Assembly (NCBI RefSeq): GCF_030297015.1
Contig: NZ_AP028056.1
Location: forward strand, 2,180,939 to 2,244,938
Length of the DNA stretch: 64,000 bases
Direction: 5' to 3'
Source: Brooklawnia propionicigenes
GTDB lineage: Bacteria; Actinomycetota; Actinomycetes; Propionibacteriales; Propionibacteriaceae
Shown: piece after piece, positions 34,786 to 44,069 of the stretch
How positions within the stretch are numbered: the stretch's first letter is position 1
How the letters are laid out: every line of letters starts with the position of its first letter
The notes under the pieces: model-generated
Told to the model about the DNA's origin: nothing
The model's database searches: none
What the model saw: the letters and a program-made list of their open reading frames with translations, nothing else
Made by a program: the position numbers and the translations under genes

Positions 34786-35343
34786 ATGAAACAGACAATC
34801 GAGCAACTGCAACACCACGGTGAACGCCAACGCGAGGCCGCGATCCAGGCCAGCGATGCCGCACAGGAACTCGCGCGAAGAGCCAACTCCTCAAACGCCA
34901 GCGTGATTCCCGGGCCCGCAGCCTATGACGTTCTAGGCGACATCAAGATGCTCCTCTACTACGTGAGCGAAGTGACCGACAACCTACCTCAGGCCTTGGC
35001 CGGCTCTCTCAACGACGCTCGCCTCGACGTCTATGACCGGGACTACGACGGCAACGAGCGCGAGCCGAGAATCCAGGTCCAACATGCCAGCGAGCAACTA
35101 CACGAACTCACTGAGTTGCTGTCGCAGGCATACGACCGAGCAGAAGCCGCACAGCAGGCCATCAGCGGCCAGGGCTACAAAGCGCGACCACAGATCGGTG
35201 CCGGCTCGCGGCCACTTCAGGAACCGCTGCAGGCGGCATTCCCGGACACAGCCAACAGCCGGCCGACGATTCCCACCTCGAGCACCCGCATCTCACCACG
35301 TCCACAGCCGGGCAGTCACTGCCGCACGGAACTACAGCGCTAG
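34786..35343 (+). CDS. Helical mobile-element protein, paralogue A
   Basis: A 185-aa, mostly alpha-helical protein starting QLQHHGERQREAAIQASDAAQELAR with a likely coiled coil. Middle segments VIPGPAAYDVLGDIKMLLYYV, LPQALAGSLNDARLDVYD and HASEQLHELTELLSQAY match the next gene position for position. The last 50 residues are Pro/Arg-rich and differ. CAGGAG lies upstream of the ATG. Function unknown. Confidence 0.65.
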   Translation: MKQTIEQLQHHGERQREAAIQASDAAQELARRANSSNASVIPGPAAYDVLGDIKMLLYYVSEVTDNLPQALAGSLNDARLDVYDRDYDGNEREPRIQVQHASEQLHELTELLSQAYDRAEAAQQAISGQGYKARPQIGAGSRPLQEPLQAAFPDTANSRPTIPTSSTRISPRPQPGSHCRTELQR

Positions 35344-35379
35344 CGCCGAAGCACTCACCAACGACCCCAGGAGACCAAG

Positions 35380-35940
35380 ATGAACAAGACGACAAAGACC
35401 CTCGACCAACTCAAGGCTGAAGGACAACAACAAGAGCAAGCCGCCCAACAGGCTCGCGACGCGGTCAACCACCTCGGTCTAGCGGTGAACGGGGCCAGCG
35501 CGCCCGTTGTGCCCGCTCCCGTCGCCAGCGTGTTGTTGGAAGAAACCGGGATCCTACTCGGCTACCTCCGTCAAATGATCGACTACCTACCCACGGCACT
35601 CGCGAGATCCCTGAGTGACCCGCGAATCAGCGTCCATGACTGCACGCGCACTCAAGAGTTCCGTGAACCCCGCCCTCAGATCGACGAGGCTAGCGAGCAG
35701 ATGCTGGCGCTCAGTGCGGCCCTGGCCCGAACAGTGAGCTACGCAGAAGCCGCTCGGCAGGCGATTAAGTACCAGACATACGAGGAGAAGCCGGACGCGG
35801 CCACTTACACGGCCGAGCTCAAGGCCGCACGCGAAGCACTCGCGGACTTCCCCGATAGCCCCTCACTCGACGACGCCTTCTCAGAAATTGTCCGCGACCT
35901 GCGTCGCAAGCATGGCATCAAGCCATCCCGTCAGCCCTGA
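35380..35940 (+). CDS. Helical mobile-element protein, paralogue B
   Basis: A 186-aa protein homologous to the preceding one: LDQLKAEGQQQEQAAQQARDAVNHL, VVPAPVASVLLEETGILLGYL, LPTALARSLSDPRISVHD and EASEQMLALSAALARTVSYAEAARQAI. Its C-terminus adds a helical KAAREALADFPDS region that paralogue A lacks. CAGGAG precedes the ATG. Tandem duplication followed by divergence is the likely origin. Function unknown. Confidence 0.68.
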   Translation: MNKTTKTLDQLKAEGQQQEQAAQQARDAVNHLGLAVNGASAPVVPAPVASVLLEETGILLGYLRQMIDYLPTALARSLSDPRISVHDCTRTQEFREPRPQIDEASEQMLALSAALARTVSYAEAARQAIKYQTYEEKPDAATYTAELKAAREALADFPDSPSLDDAFSEIVRDLRRKHGIKPSRQP

Positions 35941-35981
35941 CGGCCAACTCGTCCTACCGTGACTCGCGGTATGGAACGCAT

Positions 35982-36022
35982 CAGTGCCGTACTGGCCAGC
36001 CTGTCCGGCCAGTACGGCACTG
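35982..36022. terminator. Perfect 16-bp hairpin between convergent genes
   Basis: CAGTGCCGTACTGGCC (35982-35997) pairs with 36007-36022 around a 9-nt loop, between the convergent ends of the helical protein gene and the primase gene. No T-tract. Confidence 0.7.
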
Positions 36023-36113
36023 CCGTCATCGTTGGCTGCAGATCGCCGCGTGCCCGAGGCAATTCCATTCGTCCAACGATCTGACCGACCGCCGATGCCT
36101 CGCGGACTCCGGC

Positions 36114-37238
36114 CTACCGCTGATTCGCCACTGCCGAGCTACGGCACTTCGCACGCGCGGCAGGCCACCCGGAAGGTGGTGGGCCGGCATCTGGGAGTAC
36201 GCCAGCCGGCGCTGTCATCCGCCGCGGAAAGCTCGCCGCCCGCAACGCGTCGAGATCCGCAGCGGTCGGCGTTGGCGCGAGCTGCTCGATGAGCGCGGTC
36301 TGGACGCTGCTGATCGGGACGTCCGCCAGTTGGGCGACGGTTCTGATCCACTCGGTGGAGTCGTCGGGGCGGATGCGGCCAGCGTCGCGCTTGGCCAAGG
36401 CCTCGACCATCAGCTCCGCCGTGACCGGGTTGTCTGGTCGACCCCACCGCTCGAGCTGGACCTGCGCGACCGCGACACTCATCGGCGTCGCGCAACGGAT
36501 CGCCCGATTGAGGATGGCAGGGCGGACGCTGGCCGGATCGTGACCGGCTGGCAGCTGGACGGCAAGCTGGGCCGCTCGTCCCTGGTCGGCGGTAATCTCC
36601 CAGGCATGCAGCAGGGCCCGCTGGCCGGCGGCGTCCGCATCGAAGCAGAACCACACCGGCTTGTCGGTGATGGCACGGATGCGAGCCAGGTGTTCAGTGG
36701 TCAGGGCTGTTCCGCACGCGGCTAGTGCCACGATGTTGGCCCTGAATTGGGATGCCATCTTGTCGACGGCGAGCTTGTCCATCGGGCCCTCGACAATCAA
36801 CGGCGTGGCGCCGGCCGCCAGCGCACCCCGGGCAGCGCCGAGCCCATATAGGGTCGACCGTTTCTCATACAATCCGGTGGCTGGAGTGTTCAGATACTTG
36901 GGCGAGCGGGTGTCTTTCGGGTTCGCGCGGCCCAGGAACCCGACGAGTCGGCCGGTGTGGTCTTGGACCGGCAGGATCAGCCGATCGCGCATCACATCGC
37001 GAAGCCCACGATCACCCTTGATCGAGACACCCGCCCGAACCAGATCGTCGGGGGAGTGACCGAGCGACAGCAGATGGTCAGTAGTGGCAGTCCAACCCGC
37101 CGGTGCGTATCCGATTCCGGCTTCGGAGATCGCTTTCGACAGATCGCGGTTGGCGAGGTAGTCGCGTACCCACGACTTGTCGATGCGTTGCCGGTAGAAC
37201 CGCTGGGTATGGGCCAGGACGTCGTCGGCGCTACCCAT
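36114..37238 (-). CDS. DnaG-like primase lacking the zinc-binding domain
   Basis: A 374-aa protein with the primase core: FYRQRIDKSWVRDYLANRDLSKAISEAGIGYAP, the catalytic-core YLNTPATGLYEKRSTLYGL, TOPRIM motifs LIVEGPMDKLAV (Glu) and WFCFDADAAGQRA (DxD). The CHC2 zinc finger normally at the N-terminus is absent. Likely primes replication of the mobile element when excised or after transfer. ATG 37238 overlaps the upstream stop by 8 bp (ATGGGTAG), which favours it over an ATG 18 codons earlier. Confidence 0.9.
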   Translation of the reverse strand: MGSADDVLAHTQRFYRQRIDKSWVRDYLANRDLSKAISEAGIGYAPAGWTATTDHLLSLGHSPDDLVRAGVSIKGDRGLRDVMRDRLILPVQDHTGRLVGFLGRANPKDTRSPKYLNTPATGLYEKRSTLYGLGAARGALAAGATPLIVEGPMDKLAVDKMASQFRANIVALAACGTALTTEHLARIRAITDKPVWFCFDADAAGQRALLHAWEITADQGRAAQLAVQLPAGHDPASVRPAILNRAIRCATPMSVAVAQVQLERWGRPDNPVTAELMVEALAKRDAGRIRPDDSTEWIRTVAQLADVPISSVQTALIEQLAPTPTAADLDALRAASFPRRMTAPAGVLPDAGPPPSGWPAARAKCRSSAVANQR

Positions 37239-37530
37239 CGGAATCGGTTTCCCGGTCTGGAGGGTCGACGACTGGAGATGTGGGCTCAGCATGGTCGTGG
37301 CCGGCCGACGCCGATGGTGTTGATCGCGGCTTCCTCGGCGCCTTCAGACCGAAACTGACCAGGTCAGAAGTGGCCCAACCCGCGCGGATCACCTTCATCC
37401 AGGCGCGCGTGGACGCGAGGTCCAGCTCGTGGCGCCGGCGGTCGATGTCCTCAATGTCAGCCGCATAGGTGCGTAGCGCTTCCATGCGCTTGTGCTGGAG
37501 TGATTGTGCCTTGAGTAGCAGACTCATCAT
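37231..37530 (-). CDS. Small helical protein coupled to the primase
   Basis: A 99-aa protein with a helical first half (LLLKAQSLQHKRMEALRTYAADIEDIDRRRHELDLASTRAWMKVI) and a disordered tail ending in acidic residues. AGGGAG lies 6-7 nt before the ATG. Its stop overlaps the primase start, so the two are translationally coupled; it may assist priming. No family recognised. Confidence 0.65.
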   Translation of the reverse strand: MMSLLLKAQSLQHKRMEALRTYAADIEDIDRRRHELDLASTRAWMKVIRAGWATSDLVSFGLKAPRKPRSTPSASAGHDHAEPTSPVVDPPDRETDSDG

Positions 37531-37655
37531 GGGGCTCCCTTCGGTTCAAAAGGGATGTGGCGCGGCGCGTGCACTATGCGGGGCAGGCGTTGAGTCGCTG
37601 GGCAACGGGGGCTTGCTGCGACTATGAGTGGTCCAGCTATCGCTTGTGTGTGGAC

Positions 37656-37874
37656 TTACCCATCGCTTTCTACCCTGATCGCAAGCCCCAGAGCTTTGGC
37701 TGCTTTGGAGAGCGTGGCCGTGGAAATATCGTCCCCTCGTTCAATTCTTGCGATAGTGGGACGCGAGAGTCCGGAGCGCCGACCCAGCTCTTCCTGGGAC
37801 CAGCCGCGCTCCTGGCGGGCGGCGCGCACCGCTCTACCCAAGACGGCGGATGTCCGCTGATCGTCCTTCATCAT
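37656..37874 (-). CDS. XRE-type regulator at the end of the hsd operon
   Basis: A 72-aa single-domain helix-turn-helix: LGRAVRAARQERGWSQEELGRRSGLSRPTIARIERGDDISTATLSKAAKALGLAI. Its ATG overlaps the hsdR stop by 4 bp (ATGA), so it is translated from the restriction-modification mRNA. Controllers of restriction genes are usually encoded ahead of the restriction gene; a coupled distal position is less usual. It could also be the antitoxin-like half of another pair, but no partner is seen. Confidence 0.85.
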   Translation of the reverse strand: MMKDDQRTSAVLGRAVRAARQERGWSQEELGRRSGLSRPTIARIERGDDISTATLSKAAKALGLAIRVESDG

Positions 37875-40800
37875 CTCATTGCGTTCGCTGGCATGGTGTC
37901 TGACGGATGCGCCTGATGGTGCTGGGCATATAGGGTGTCGGCAGTGATCTCGATGATCTCCTGCAAGAAACTGAGGTCGGTCATGTAGGACTGGATCTCT
38001 TGGGACTCCTGGCAGGTCTTCAGCACTGCTAGGCCGACGGCGTTGCTGAAGTCGGAGGAGGCCTTAAGCTGTCCTGCGCTGTTGTTCTTCGCCATCGCCT
38101 TGGCCTCCTCGTCGGCGTCGAGGAATCCCCAGTAGGTGGTGATGAACCCGGCGACGCTGCCATGGGTGACGTCGACGCCCTTGGCGCGGAACATCTCGTT
38201 CACGCGGTCGATCGCCTCCTCCAGCGGGCCCCGGGCGGGTGTGTTGCCACCCTGCAACTCGCCCTCGAAGCCGGGGAGCTTGATGCCGTCGTGGCTGCCC
38301 TCGGTCAGGGAGTGGTCCTCGTTGATGGCGGAGGGGACGAGCTTCACGCCGGAGAGCTGAACGCCTTCGAGGTAGCTGTCGTCGAACTGGTCCCCGTCCA
38401 TGTGGAGGTTGCGGGACAGCAGGGTCGTCAGGATCGCGCGCTTGTGGAGGCTGACGTCCTGGTAGTCGACGATTTGGCTGAGGAACTGCCAGGCGTTGCG
38501 GTAGCCGATGACATCGGCCCGGAAGCTCTGCAACGACTGCTTGAGCGCCTTGTCCTTCCTCACCCTGGCCTGGGCCCACTGGCCCTGCCAGCGGTTCTTG
38601 ATCGGCCCCATGGCCCTGGCGATGGCCTCGCCGCCTGCGTCAGTGAGGTAGGCGGCCGCGACGGCCTCCATCTCGGGCATGGTGTAGATGCCCGCGGTGT
38701 CGAGACGCTCCGCGAGGGTGATGAGCGCGTTGGGGTCGACGTCGCCGTTGACATGTGCGTCCGAGTAGTACATCTTGAAGTCTTCTTGCACGCTCGCCGG
38801 GGTGTTCTGGAAGTCCACGACCATCGGAGCGGTCTTGCCCGGGTAGGTGCGGTTCAGGCGCGAGAGGGTCTGGACGGTGGCGATCCCGGAGAGCTTCTTG
38901 TCGACGTACATCGCCATGAGCCGGGGCTCGTCGAAGCCGGTCTGGAACTTGTCTGCGACGATGAGGACCCTGTAGTCGTCCCCCTCGCGGAAGGCCTTGG
39001 GGGTGTCGCTGAGCCCGTTGAGCGAGGTCTCTGTGACGGTCGAGCCGTCGTCGGTGGTCAGGGAGCCGGAGAACGCCACCAGGGTGCGCATGTCCGTGTA
39101 GCCCTTCTCGTCGATGTAGTCGTTCATCTTCTGCGACCACCGGTAGGCCTCGATGCGCGAGCTGGTGACGACCATCGCCTTGGCGGTGCCGCCGAGCGCG
39201 GGCATCACGTTGCGGCGGAAGTGCTCGACGACAACGCGGACCTTCTGCGCGATGGAGGTCGGGTGCAGGCGGGCGAAGCGCACGATGTTGGTCACGGCCG
39301 GGCCGGTCTCGACCAGCAACTCGTCCTCGGTGCCCTCGATCTCGTTCTTGACGCGCAGGAACATGTCGTAGGTCGAGTAGTTGGTCAGCACGTCGAGGAT
39401 GAAGCCCTCCTCGATGGCCTGGGCCATGGTGTAGGTGTCGAAGGCGCGCCAGCTGCCGTCGGCGTCCTGCGTGCCGAACAGGCGCAGCGTCTTGGCCTTG
39501 GGTGTCGCGGTCAGGGCGATGAAGGTGATGTTGCTGGAGGCCGCGATGGCGGAGTCCTTGGCGGCGAGCAGCTCGTCGGCGCTGACGTTCTCGGGGTCCT
39601 CGACCTCCACGTCGGCCAGCAGCGCCTTGAGGTCACGTGCGGTCGAGCCCGACTGGGAGGAGTGGGCCTCGTCGGCGACGACGGCCCAGCTGCGGCCGCG
39701 CAGCTCGGTGGTGTCCTCGATCAGCTTCATGACCTCGGGGAAGGTCTGGAGGGTGCAGGTGATGATGTGGTCGCCCTCGACCAGTGCCCTCTTGAGCTGC
39801 GGCGACTTCGCGCCGGACTTCTCCCCGACAGTCACGACCAGGCCCTTGCTGGACTGGACCAGGCTCATGTCCTCGCGGATGTTCTCGTCCAGCACGGTGC
39901 GGTCGGTGACGACGATGACCGAGTCGAACGCCGACCTCGACTGGGCGTCCATGTGCCGGATGAGCCGGTGGCTCAGCCAGGCGATGGTCTTGGTCTTGCC
40001 AGAGCCCGCCGAGTGCCAGATCAGGTAGCGCCCGCCGGGGCCCTTGGCCTCGACGTCGGCGACGACGCGCTCCACGGCGCGCAGCTGGTGGAAGCGCGGG
40101 AAGATCAGGCGCCCCTCGCTCTTCTTGCCCCGCTTGCTCGGCTCGTACAGCGCGAAGTCCTTCAGGACACGCATGAACATGGGCCGGGCGAGGATGTCAC
40201 GCCACAGGTAGTTCGTCGGCGATCCGGTCGCCGAGGGCGGGTTGCCCTCGTGGCCGTCGTTGCCCTGGTTGAAGGGCAGGAACACGGTCTCCTCGCCCTC
40301 CAGCTTGGTCGCCATGAACACCAGGTCGTTGGAGACGGCGAAGTGGACCAGCGCGCGGCCAGGGGCCAGCAGCGGCCGGTTCCTTCCGGGCCTGCGGTCC
40401 TGCTTGTACTGGCGGATCGCGTGGTTGATGGTCTGGGTGTTGTCGGTCTTGAGCTCCATGGTGACCACGGGGACGCCGTTGGCGGTCAGCACGACGTCGA
40501 GGGTCTCGTTCGTGGTGGTGTCGAAGCGCACCTGGCGCAGGACGCGCAGGCGCACGGCGTCGGATGCCTCCACCACCTCGGCGAGGTTCGGGTTCGCGGG
40601 CGGGAAGGCGACCATCGGTCCGAACTTCGCCGTGGGCCGCCCCACCTGGGCGTAGGAGAACCCCTTACGCAGCACTCCGAGCAGGCCGCCCACCGGGTAG
40701 CCCGAGGTCGGGTCCATGAGAGTGTGCTTCGCCAGCTCCTTGGTCAGGTGGGTGAGCAGCTTCGTCTCAGCGGTCGCGCGCGGCGTCCCCGCCAGGTCGG

Positions 40801-40996
40801 CGGGCACCGCCTTCTCGTACTCGTCCGGGTACTGCGTCGCGAGCCAGTGCAGCACGTCCTGCGGCACCAGGGCGAGGCCCACGTCCCAGCCGGCGGCCGA
40901 CGTGCTGCCGTCGGCCTCGTAGAGCCAGCCGCGCTCGGAGAGCTCGGCGCAGAGGTTGGACTCGAACTCGAGTTCCATGAGTTGTGCGTGTCCCAT
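37871..40996 (-). CDS. hsdR: Type I restriction endonuclease subunit R
   Basis: A 1041-aa motor and nuclease subunit. The HsdR N-terminal nuclease domain (residues about 10-250) includes VRFDTTTNETLDVVLTANGVPVVTMELKTD, with the Asp...ExK pattern. The SF2 helicase follows with Walker A IWHSAGSGKTKTIAWL, the DEAD-type box VVADEAHSSQSG, TATPK, and motif VI-like VQTLSRLNRTYPGK. The C-terminal part binds the methylase complex. It translocates and cuts unmethylated DNA together with HsdM and HsdS. Its ATG overlaps the hsdS stop (ATGA). Confidence 0.96.
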   Translation of the reverse strand: MGHAQLMELEFESNLCAELSERGWLYEADGSTSAAGWDVGLALVPQDVLHWLATQYPDEYEKAVPADLAGTPRATAETKLLTHLTKELAKHTLMDPTSGYPVGGLLGVLRKGFSYAQVGRPTAKFGPMVAFPPANPNLAEVVEASDAVRLRVLRQVRFDTTTNETLDVVLTANGVPVVTMELKTDNTQTINHAIRQYKQDRRPGRNRPLLAPGRALVHFAVSNDLVFMATKLEGEETVFLPFNQGNDGHEGNPPSATGSPTNYLWRDILARPMFMRVLKDFALYEPSKRGKKSEGRLIFPRFHQLRAVERVVADVEAKGPGGRYLIWHSAGSGKTKTIAWLSHRLIRHMDAQSRSAFDSVIVVTDRTVLDENIREDMSLVQSSKGLVVTVGEKSGAKSPQLKRALVEGDHIITCTLQTFPEVMKLIEDTTELRGRSWAVVADEAHSSQSGSTARDLKALLADVEVEDPENVSADELLAAKDSAIAASSNITFIALTATPKAKTLRLFGTQDADGSWRAFDTYTMAQAIEEGFILDVLTNYSTYDMFLRVKNEIEGTEDELLVETGPAVTNIVRFARLHPTSIAQKVRVVVEHFRRNVMPALGGTAKAMVVTSSRIEAYRWSQKMNDYIDEKGYTDMRTLVAFSGSLTTDDGSTVTETSLNGLSDTPKAFREGDDYRVLIVADKFQTGFDEPRLMAMYVDKKLSGIATVQTLSRLNRTYPGKTAPMVVDFQNTPASVQEDFKMYYSDAHVNGDVDPNALITLAERLDTAGIYTMPEMEAVAAAYLTDAGGEAIARAMGPIKNRWQGQWAQARVRKDKALKQSLQSFRADVIGYRNAWQFLSQIVDYQDVSLHKRAILTTLLSRNLHMDGDQFDDSYLEGVQLSGVKLVPSAINEDHSLTEGSHDGIKLPGFEGELQGGNTPARGPLEEAIDRVNEMFRAKGVDVTHGSVAGFITTYWGFLDADEEAKAMAKNNSAGQLKASSDFSNAVGLAVLKTCQESQEIQSYMTDLSFLQEIIEITADTLYAQHHQAHPSDTMPANAMR

Positions 40997-42150
40997 CAGG
41001 CCACAGCCTTTCGTCCGGTCACCACGTCGGTGATGAGCGCGGCGCGGCGCTCGATGAGCAGTGATTTCAGTTCGGCGACCTTGGCCAGCATCGCGTCGAT
41101 CTTGCCGGTGACCTCGTCGAGGTGGTCGGCAATGCGACGTTGCTCGTCGACAGGCGGGTGCGGCACACGCCAGCGGCGCAACATGCCCTGGCTAATGTTC
41201 GGCTGTCCACCACCCGCAGCCTCGCGAATGATGTCGTCCCGCTGACCCCAGAGGGTGTAGTAGAAGAAGCGCGGATCGACGTCACGAGGGCTGGAAAAGG
41301 CGCAGCACGCCTGGTTCATCGTCGCATCCGTACCGAGCACGCCAAGCCGCCCGATTGTCGCACCATACATAGCGATCACGATGGCTCCGCGAGGGTGGAC
41401 GCGCAGAGACGAGACTGCGGCTACAGCCTCCTCAGTGACGTCCTGAAGCGTTGCGGTGACGAGGTTCTCTCGGAGTTCAGATGTGGTCACCCAAGGAACA
41501 CCGGCTCCACTTTCTACGTAATACCCTGACCCCTTAGGCGTCGTGCCGCTGCCAATGGAAGCGAAGAGGTGAGCTGTGGGAACGACGTTCCACCGAGCGC
41601 CGTCGTCGGCATACTGAGTCGACCGCTGCATAGCGGACATCCGACGAACCTCAAGCTTCTCCGCCAGCTCGTCCATCTTGGCGATCATCGCGTCGATCTC
41701 GCCGGTCTCGCGGTCGAGGTAGTCGGCGATCGCGCGTTGGGTGCCGAGGTCATGCGCGGTCACGGGGTACTCGCGAAGACTCATCCACTCCGCGCGCGGC
41801 ATCTTGACGCCCTTCGAGGCGGCCTCGGCGAAACGCACGAAGTTCCGACTGCCGACGATATAGGCGAGGTAGCGGGGCTCGACGTCAGCCTCAGGCCTAT
41901 AGACGTGTATGTCGCCACCCGCTGTGCCCTCGCGGTCAGCAAGCCAGTGCTTGGCGAGGTAGGGGCGCAACTTGCCGAACAAGACGTCACCTTCGACGAA
42001 GGGCGTCCCCTTCGCCGAGTACTGGGAGAGGTCGCCCTCAACGAGGCGCCCCGTGCTGGAGACCATGTCCTCAAGCGATACCTGGAAGTCAAGCGGCGCC
42101 TCAGAGTCAGAGACAAGCGTTGCTGCCGCCCAGAAGGGCATTGTCTTCAC
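40996..42150 (-). CDS. hsdS: Type I restriction specificity subunit S
   Basis: A 384-aa protein with two target-recognition domains and two conserved helical spacers: DLGTQRAIADYLDRETGEIDAMIAKMDELAEKLEVRR (about residues 150-186) and DEQRRIADHLDEVTGKIDAMLAKVAELKSLLIERR (about 333-367). This classic repeat sets the bipartite target. The first TRD starts MPFWAAATLVSDSEAPLDFQVSLEDM. GTG 42150 overlaps the hsdM stop (GTGA). TRD sequences are variable, so the recognition site cannot be predicted. Confidence 0.94.
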   Translation of the reverse strand: MKTMPFWAAATLVSDSEAPLDFQVSLEDMVSSTGRLVEGDLSQYSAKGTPFVEGDVLFGKLRPYLAKHWLADREGTAGGDIHVYRPEADVEPRYLAYIVGSRNFVRFAEAASKGVKMPRAEWMSLREYPVTAHDLGTQRAIADYLDRETGEIDAMIAKMDELAEKLEVRRMSAMQRSTQYADDGARWNVVPTAHLFASIGSGTTPKGSGYYVESGAGVPWVTTSELRENLVTATLQDVTEEAVAAVSSLRVHPRGAIVIAMYGATIGRLGVLGTDATMNQACCAFSSPRDVDPRFFYYTLWGQRDDIIREAAGGGQPNISQGMLRRWRVPHPPVDEQRRIADHLDEVTGKIDAMLAKVAELKSLLIERRAALITDVVTGRKAVA

Positions 42151-44069
42151 TCTTCGCTCACCCCCTGGAACATCTCGGCCAGCTCGCCCATGATGCGTTG
42201 CACGTCGGCGTCGATCTCGGCGAGCGGGCGCGGCTCCTCGGGCACGTAGAAGATGCGGGTGAACGGGATCTCGTTGCCATGTTTGGCCTTGGACTCGTCC
42301 CACCTCGCCTCGGGCGCGAACGGCAGCACCTCGCGGGCCATGTGCTCGTCGAGGTCCTCGCTCATGGGCACGCGCTCTGTGATCTTCCAGCCGTCGGCGA
42401 GCACGGGGTTGCCCTTGCGGTCCACGGCCGGAGGGGCGGTCTCGTCGGGCACGGCCATGGCCTGCATCACGGCGTCGACGAGGCCGACGGGGGCCTTGAG
42501 CCCGGCGGCCTTGGCAGCCACGGGCAGCCGCTTGGGGATCAGGTTCCACGGGGTGCCGTCGAGGTCCTTCAGGATCTGGACGAGCGCGTCGCCGAAGTCG
42601 CGGCGGCCGCGCAGGGCGTCGACCGCCTCCTCGGAGTAGCGGGCGGCCAGTCGGGCCTGCTTGAACACGGGGACGTCGCGGAACATGAAGTCCTGCGGCG
42701 TGAGGACGCGGGAGACGTCGGAGTCGGTGAAGGCCTCGTAGGCCTCGACGACCGCTGCGCGGTTGGCTGCGCTCATCTCGCGGCGCTTGTCGCCCAGCGG
42801 CTTGCGCATCGGCTCCCAGAGGCCGGACGCGTCGATGAGCTGGATCTTGCCCCGACGCTCGGCGGGCTTGTTGTTGTCGAGGATCCAGACGTAGGTCGCG
42901 ATTCCGGTGCCGTAGAACATCTGGGTCGGCAGGGCGATGATCGCATCGATGAGGTCTTGGTCGAACAGCCACTGGCGGATCGAGTTGGGCCCGGCATCGG
43001 AGTTGAACAGCGGCGATGCGTTGGAGACCACGGCGGCGCGCCCGCCGGTGGGGCTGAGCTTGGAGGCACAGTGGCACAGGAACAGCATCTGGCCGTCGGA
43101 CTTGCTGGGCAGCCCGTGGCTGAACCGGGAGCCGGGCGTCTTGGCCTGCTCGCGGACCGACTTCTCCTCGACCTCCCAGTCGCCGCCGAACGGCGGGTTT
43201 GACAGCACGTAGTCGAAGGTCTGGTCGTCGTAGAGGTCGGTGATGAGGGTGTCGCCCTGGCGGATCGCGTCCGGTCGCCCGCCCTGGATCAGCAGGTCGG
43301 CTTTGCCGAGGGCGTAGGCGGCGTCCATCAGCTCCTGGCCGTAGACGGTGACCTTGATGTCGGGGTTCAGCTCCTTGAGCGCGTCCTGGGCGACCAGCAG
43401 CATGCCGCCGGAACCGGCGGTGGGGTCGTAGATGGAGCGCAGCGTGTTCTCACCGGCCAGGGAGTCCTCGTCGGCCGAGAACAGCACGTCGACCATGAGC
43501 TTGATGGCGTCGCGGGGGGTGTAGAACGCACCGGCGGCCTTCCCCTTCTTGTCGAAGGCGCGGTACATGACGTCCTCGAAGATGTCGCCCATGACGGCGT
43601 CTTCGACGTTGGTGGAGCCGAGAGGCAGCGTCGAGAAGTGCTTGACGACGGCGTGGAGCCGGTTCGCGGCGGCGAGCTTGGCGACGAGCTTGGGGAAGTC
43701 GAAGGCCGTCCAGATGTCCGCGACGTTCTGCGAGAAGCCAGCGACGTAGCTCAGCAGCGACTTGTCGACGTTGTCGTCGACCGAGGCGATCGTCGCGAGG
43801 TCGAGGGGCGAGACGTTGTAGAAGCTTAGCTTGAACTTGTCCCTGACGGCGATGTCGATCAGGTGGGGAGGCAAGTTGCTGAATGCCTCGACGTACTTGA
43901 TGACCTCCGGCTTGGTGTCCTCCAGAAGGCACTCCAGGCGCCGCAGCACGGTGAATGGCAGAATGTAGTCGCCATACTCCTGGGGCTCGACAACGTTACG
44001 CAGGAACTTGTCGGCCGTGTCCCACACGATCCGGGCGGCGGCGGACGCGCGTCCCGACTCAGTTGCCAT
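42147..44069 (-). CDS. hsdM: Type I restriction modification methylase subunit M
   Basis: A 640-aa N6-adenine methyltransferase: an N-terminal helical HsdM domain (IVWDTADKFLRNVVEPQEYGDYILPFTVLRRLECLL), AdoMet motif I IYDPTAGSGGMLLVA and catalytic motif IV VLSNPPFGGDW, followed by SHGLPSKSDGQMLFLCH. It methylates the adenine in the site chosen by HsdS and protects element and host DNA. First gene of the hsdM-hsdS-hsdR-XRE operon, each joined by 4-bp overlaps. Divergent from mobC, with the oriT candidate in between. Confidence 0.96.
   Translation of the reverse strand: MATESGRASAAARIVWDTADKFLRNVVEPQEYGDYILPFTVLRRLECLLEDTKPEVIKYVEAFSNLPPHLIDIAVRDKFKLSFYNVSPLDLATIASVDDNVDKSLLSYVAGFSQNVADIWTAFDFPKLVAKLAAANRLHAVVKHFSTLPLGSTNVEDAVMGDIFEDVMYRAFDKKGKAAGAFYTPRDAIKLMVDVLFSADEDSLAGENTLRSIYDPTAGSGGMLLVAQDALKELNPDIKVTVYGQELMDAAYALGKADLLIQGGRPDAIRQGDTLITDLYDDQTFDYVLSNPPFGGDWEVEEKSVREQAKTPGSRFSHGLPSKSDGQMLFLCHCASKLSPTGGRAAVVSNASPLFNSDAGPNSIRQWLFDQDLIDAIIALPTQMFYGTGIATYVWILDNNKPAERRGKIQLIDASGLWEPMRKPLGDKRREMSAANRAAVVEAYEAFTDSDVSRVLTPQDFMFRDVPVFKQARLAARYSEEAVDALRGRRDFGDALVQILKDLDGTPWNLIPKRLPVAAKAAGLKAPVGLVDAVMQAMAVPDETAPPAVDRKGNPVLADGWKITERVPMSEDLDEHMAREVLPFAPEARWDESKAKHGNEIPFTRIFYVPEEPRPLAEIDADVQRIMGELAEMFQGVSEE

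Noticed and set aside
38162-41245. Very long (1027-codon) plus-strand frame opposite hsdR
   Set aside because: Length is caused by high GC in the hsdR gene; the protein is a Val/Gly/Asp/Leu-rich shadow with no motif, while the minus strand shows complete helicase and nuclease motifs.
42151-43077. Extension of hsdS to a 693-codon protein
   Set aside because: The upstream part is Arg/Gly/Pro-rich out-of-frame reading of hsdM; the GTGA overlap at 42,147-42,150 is the natural start.
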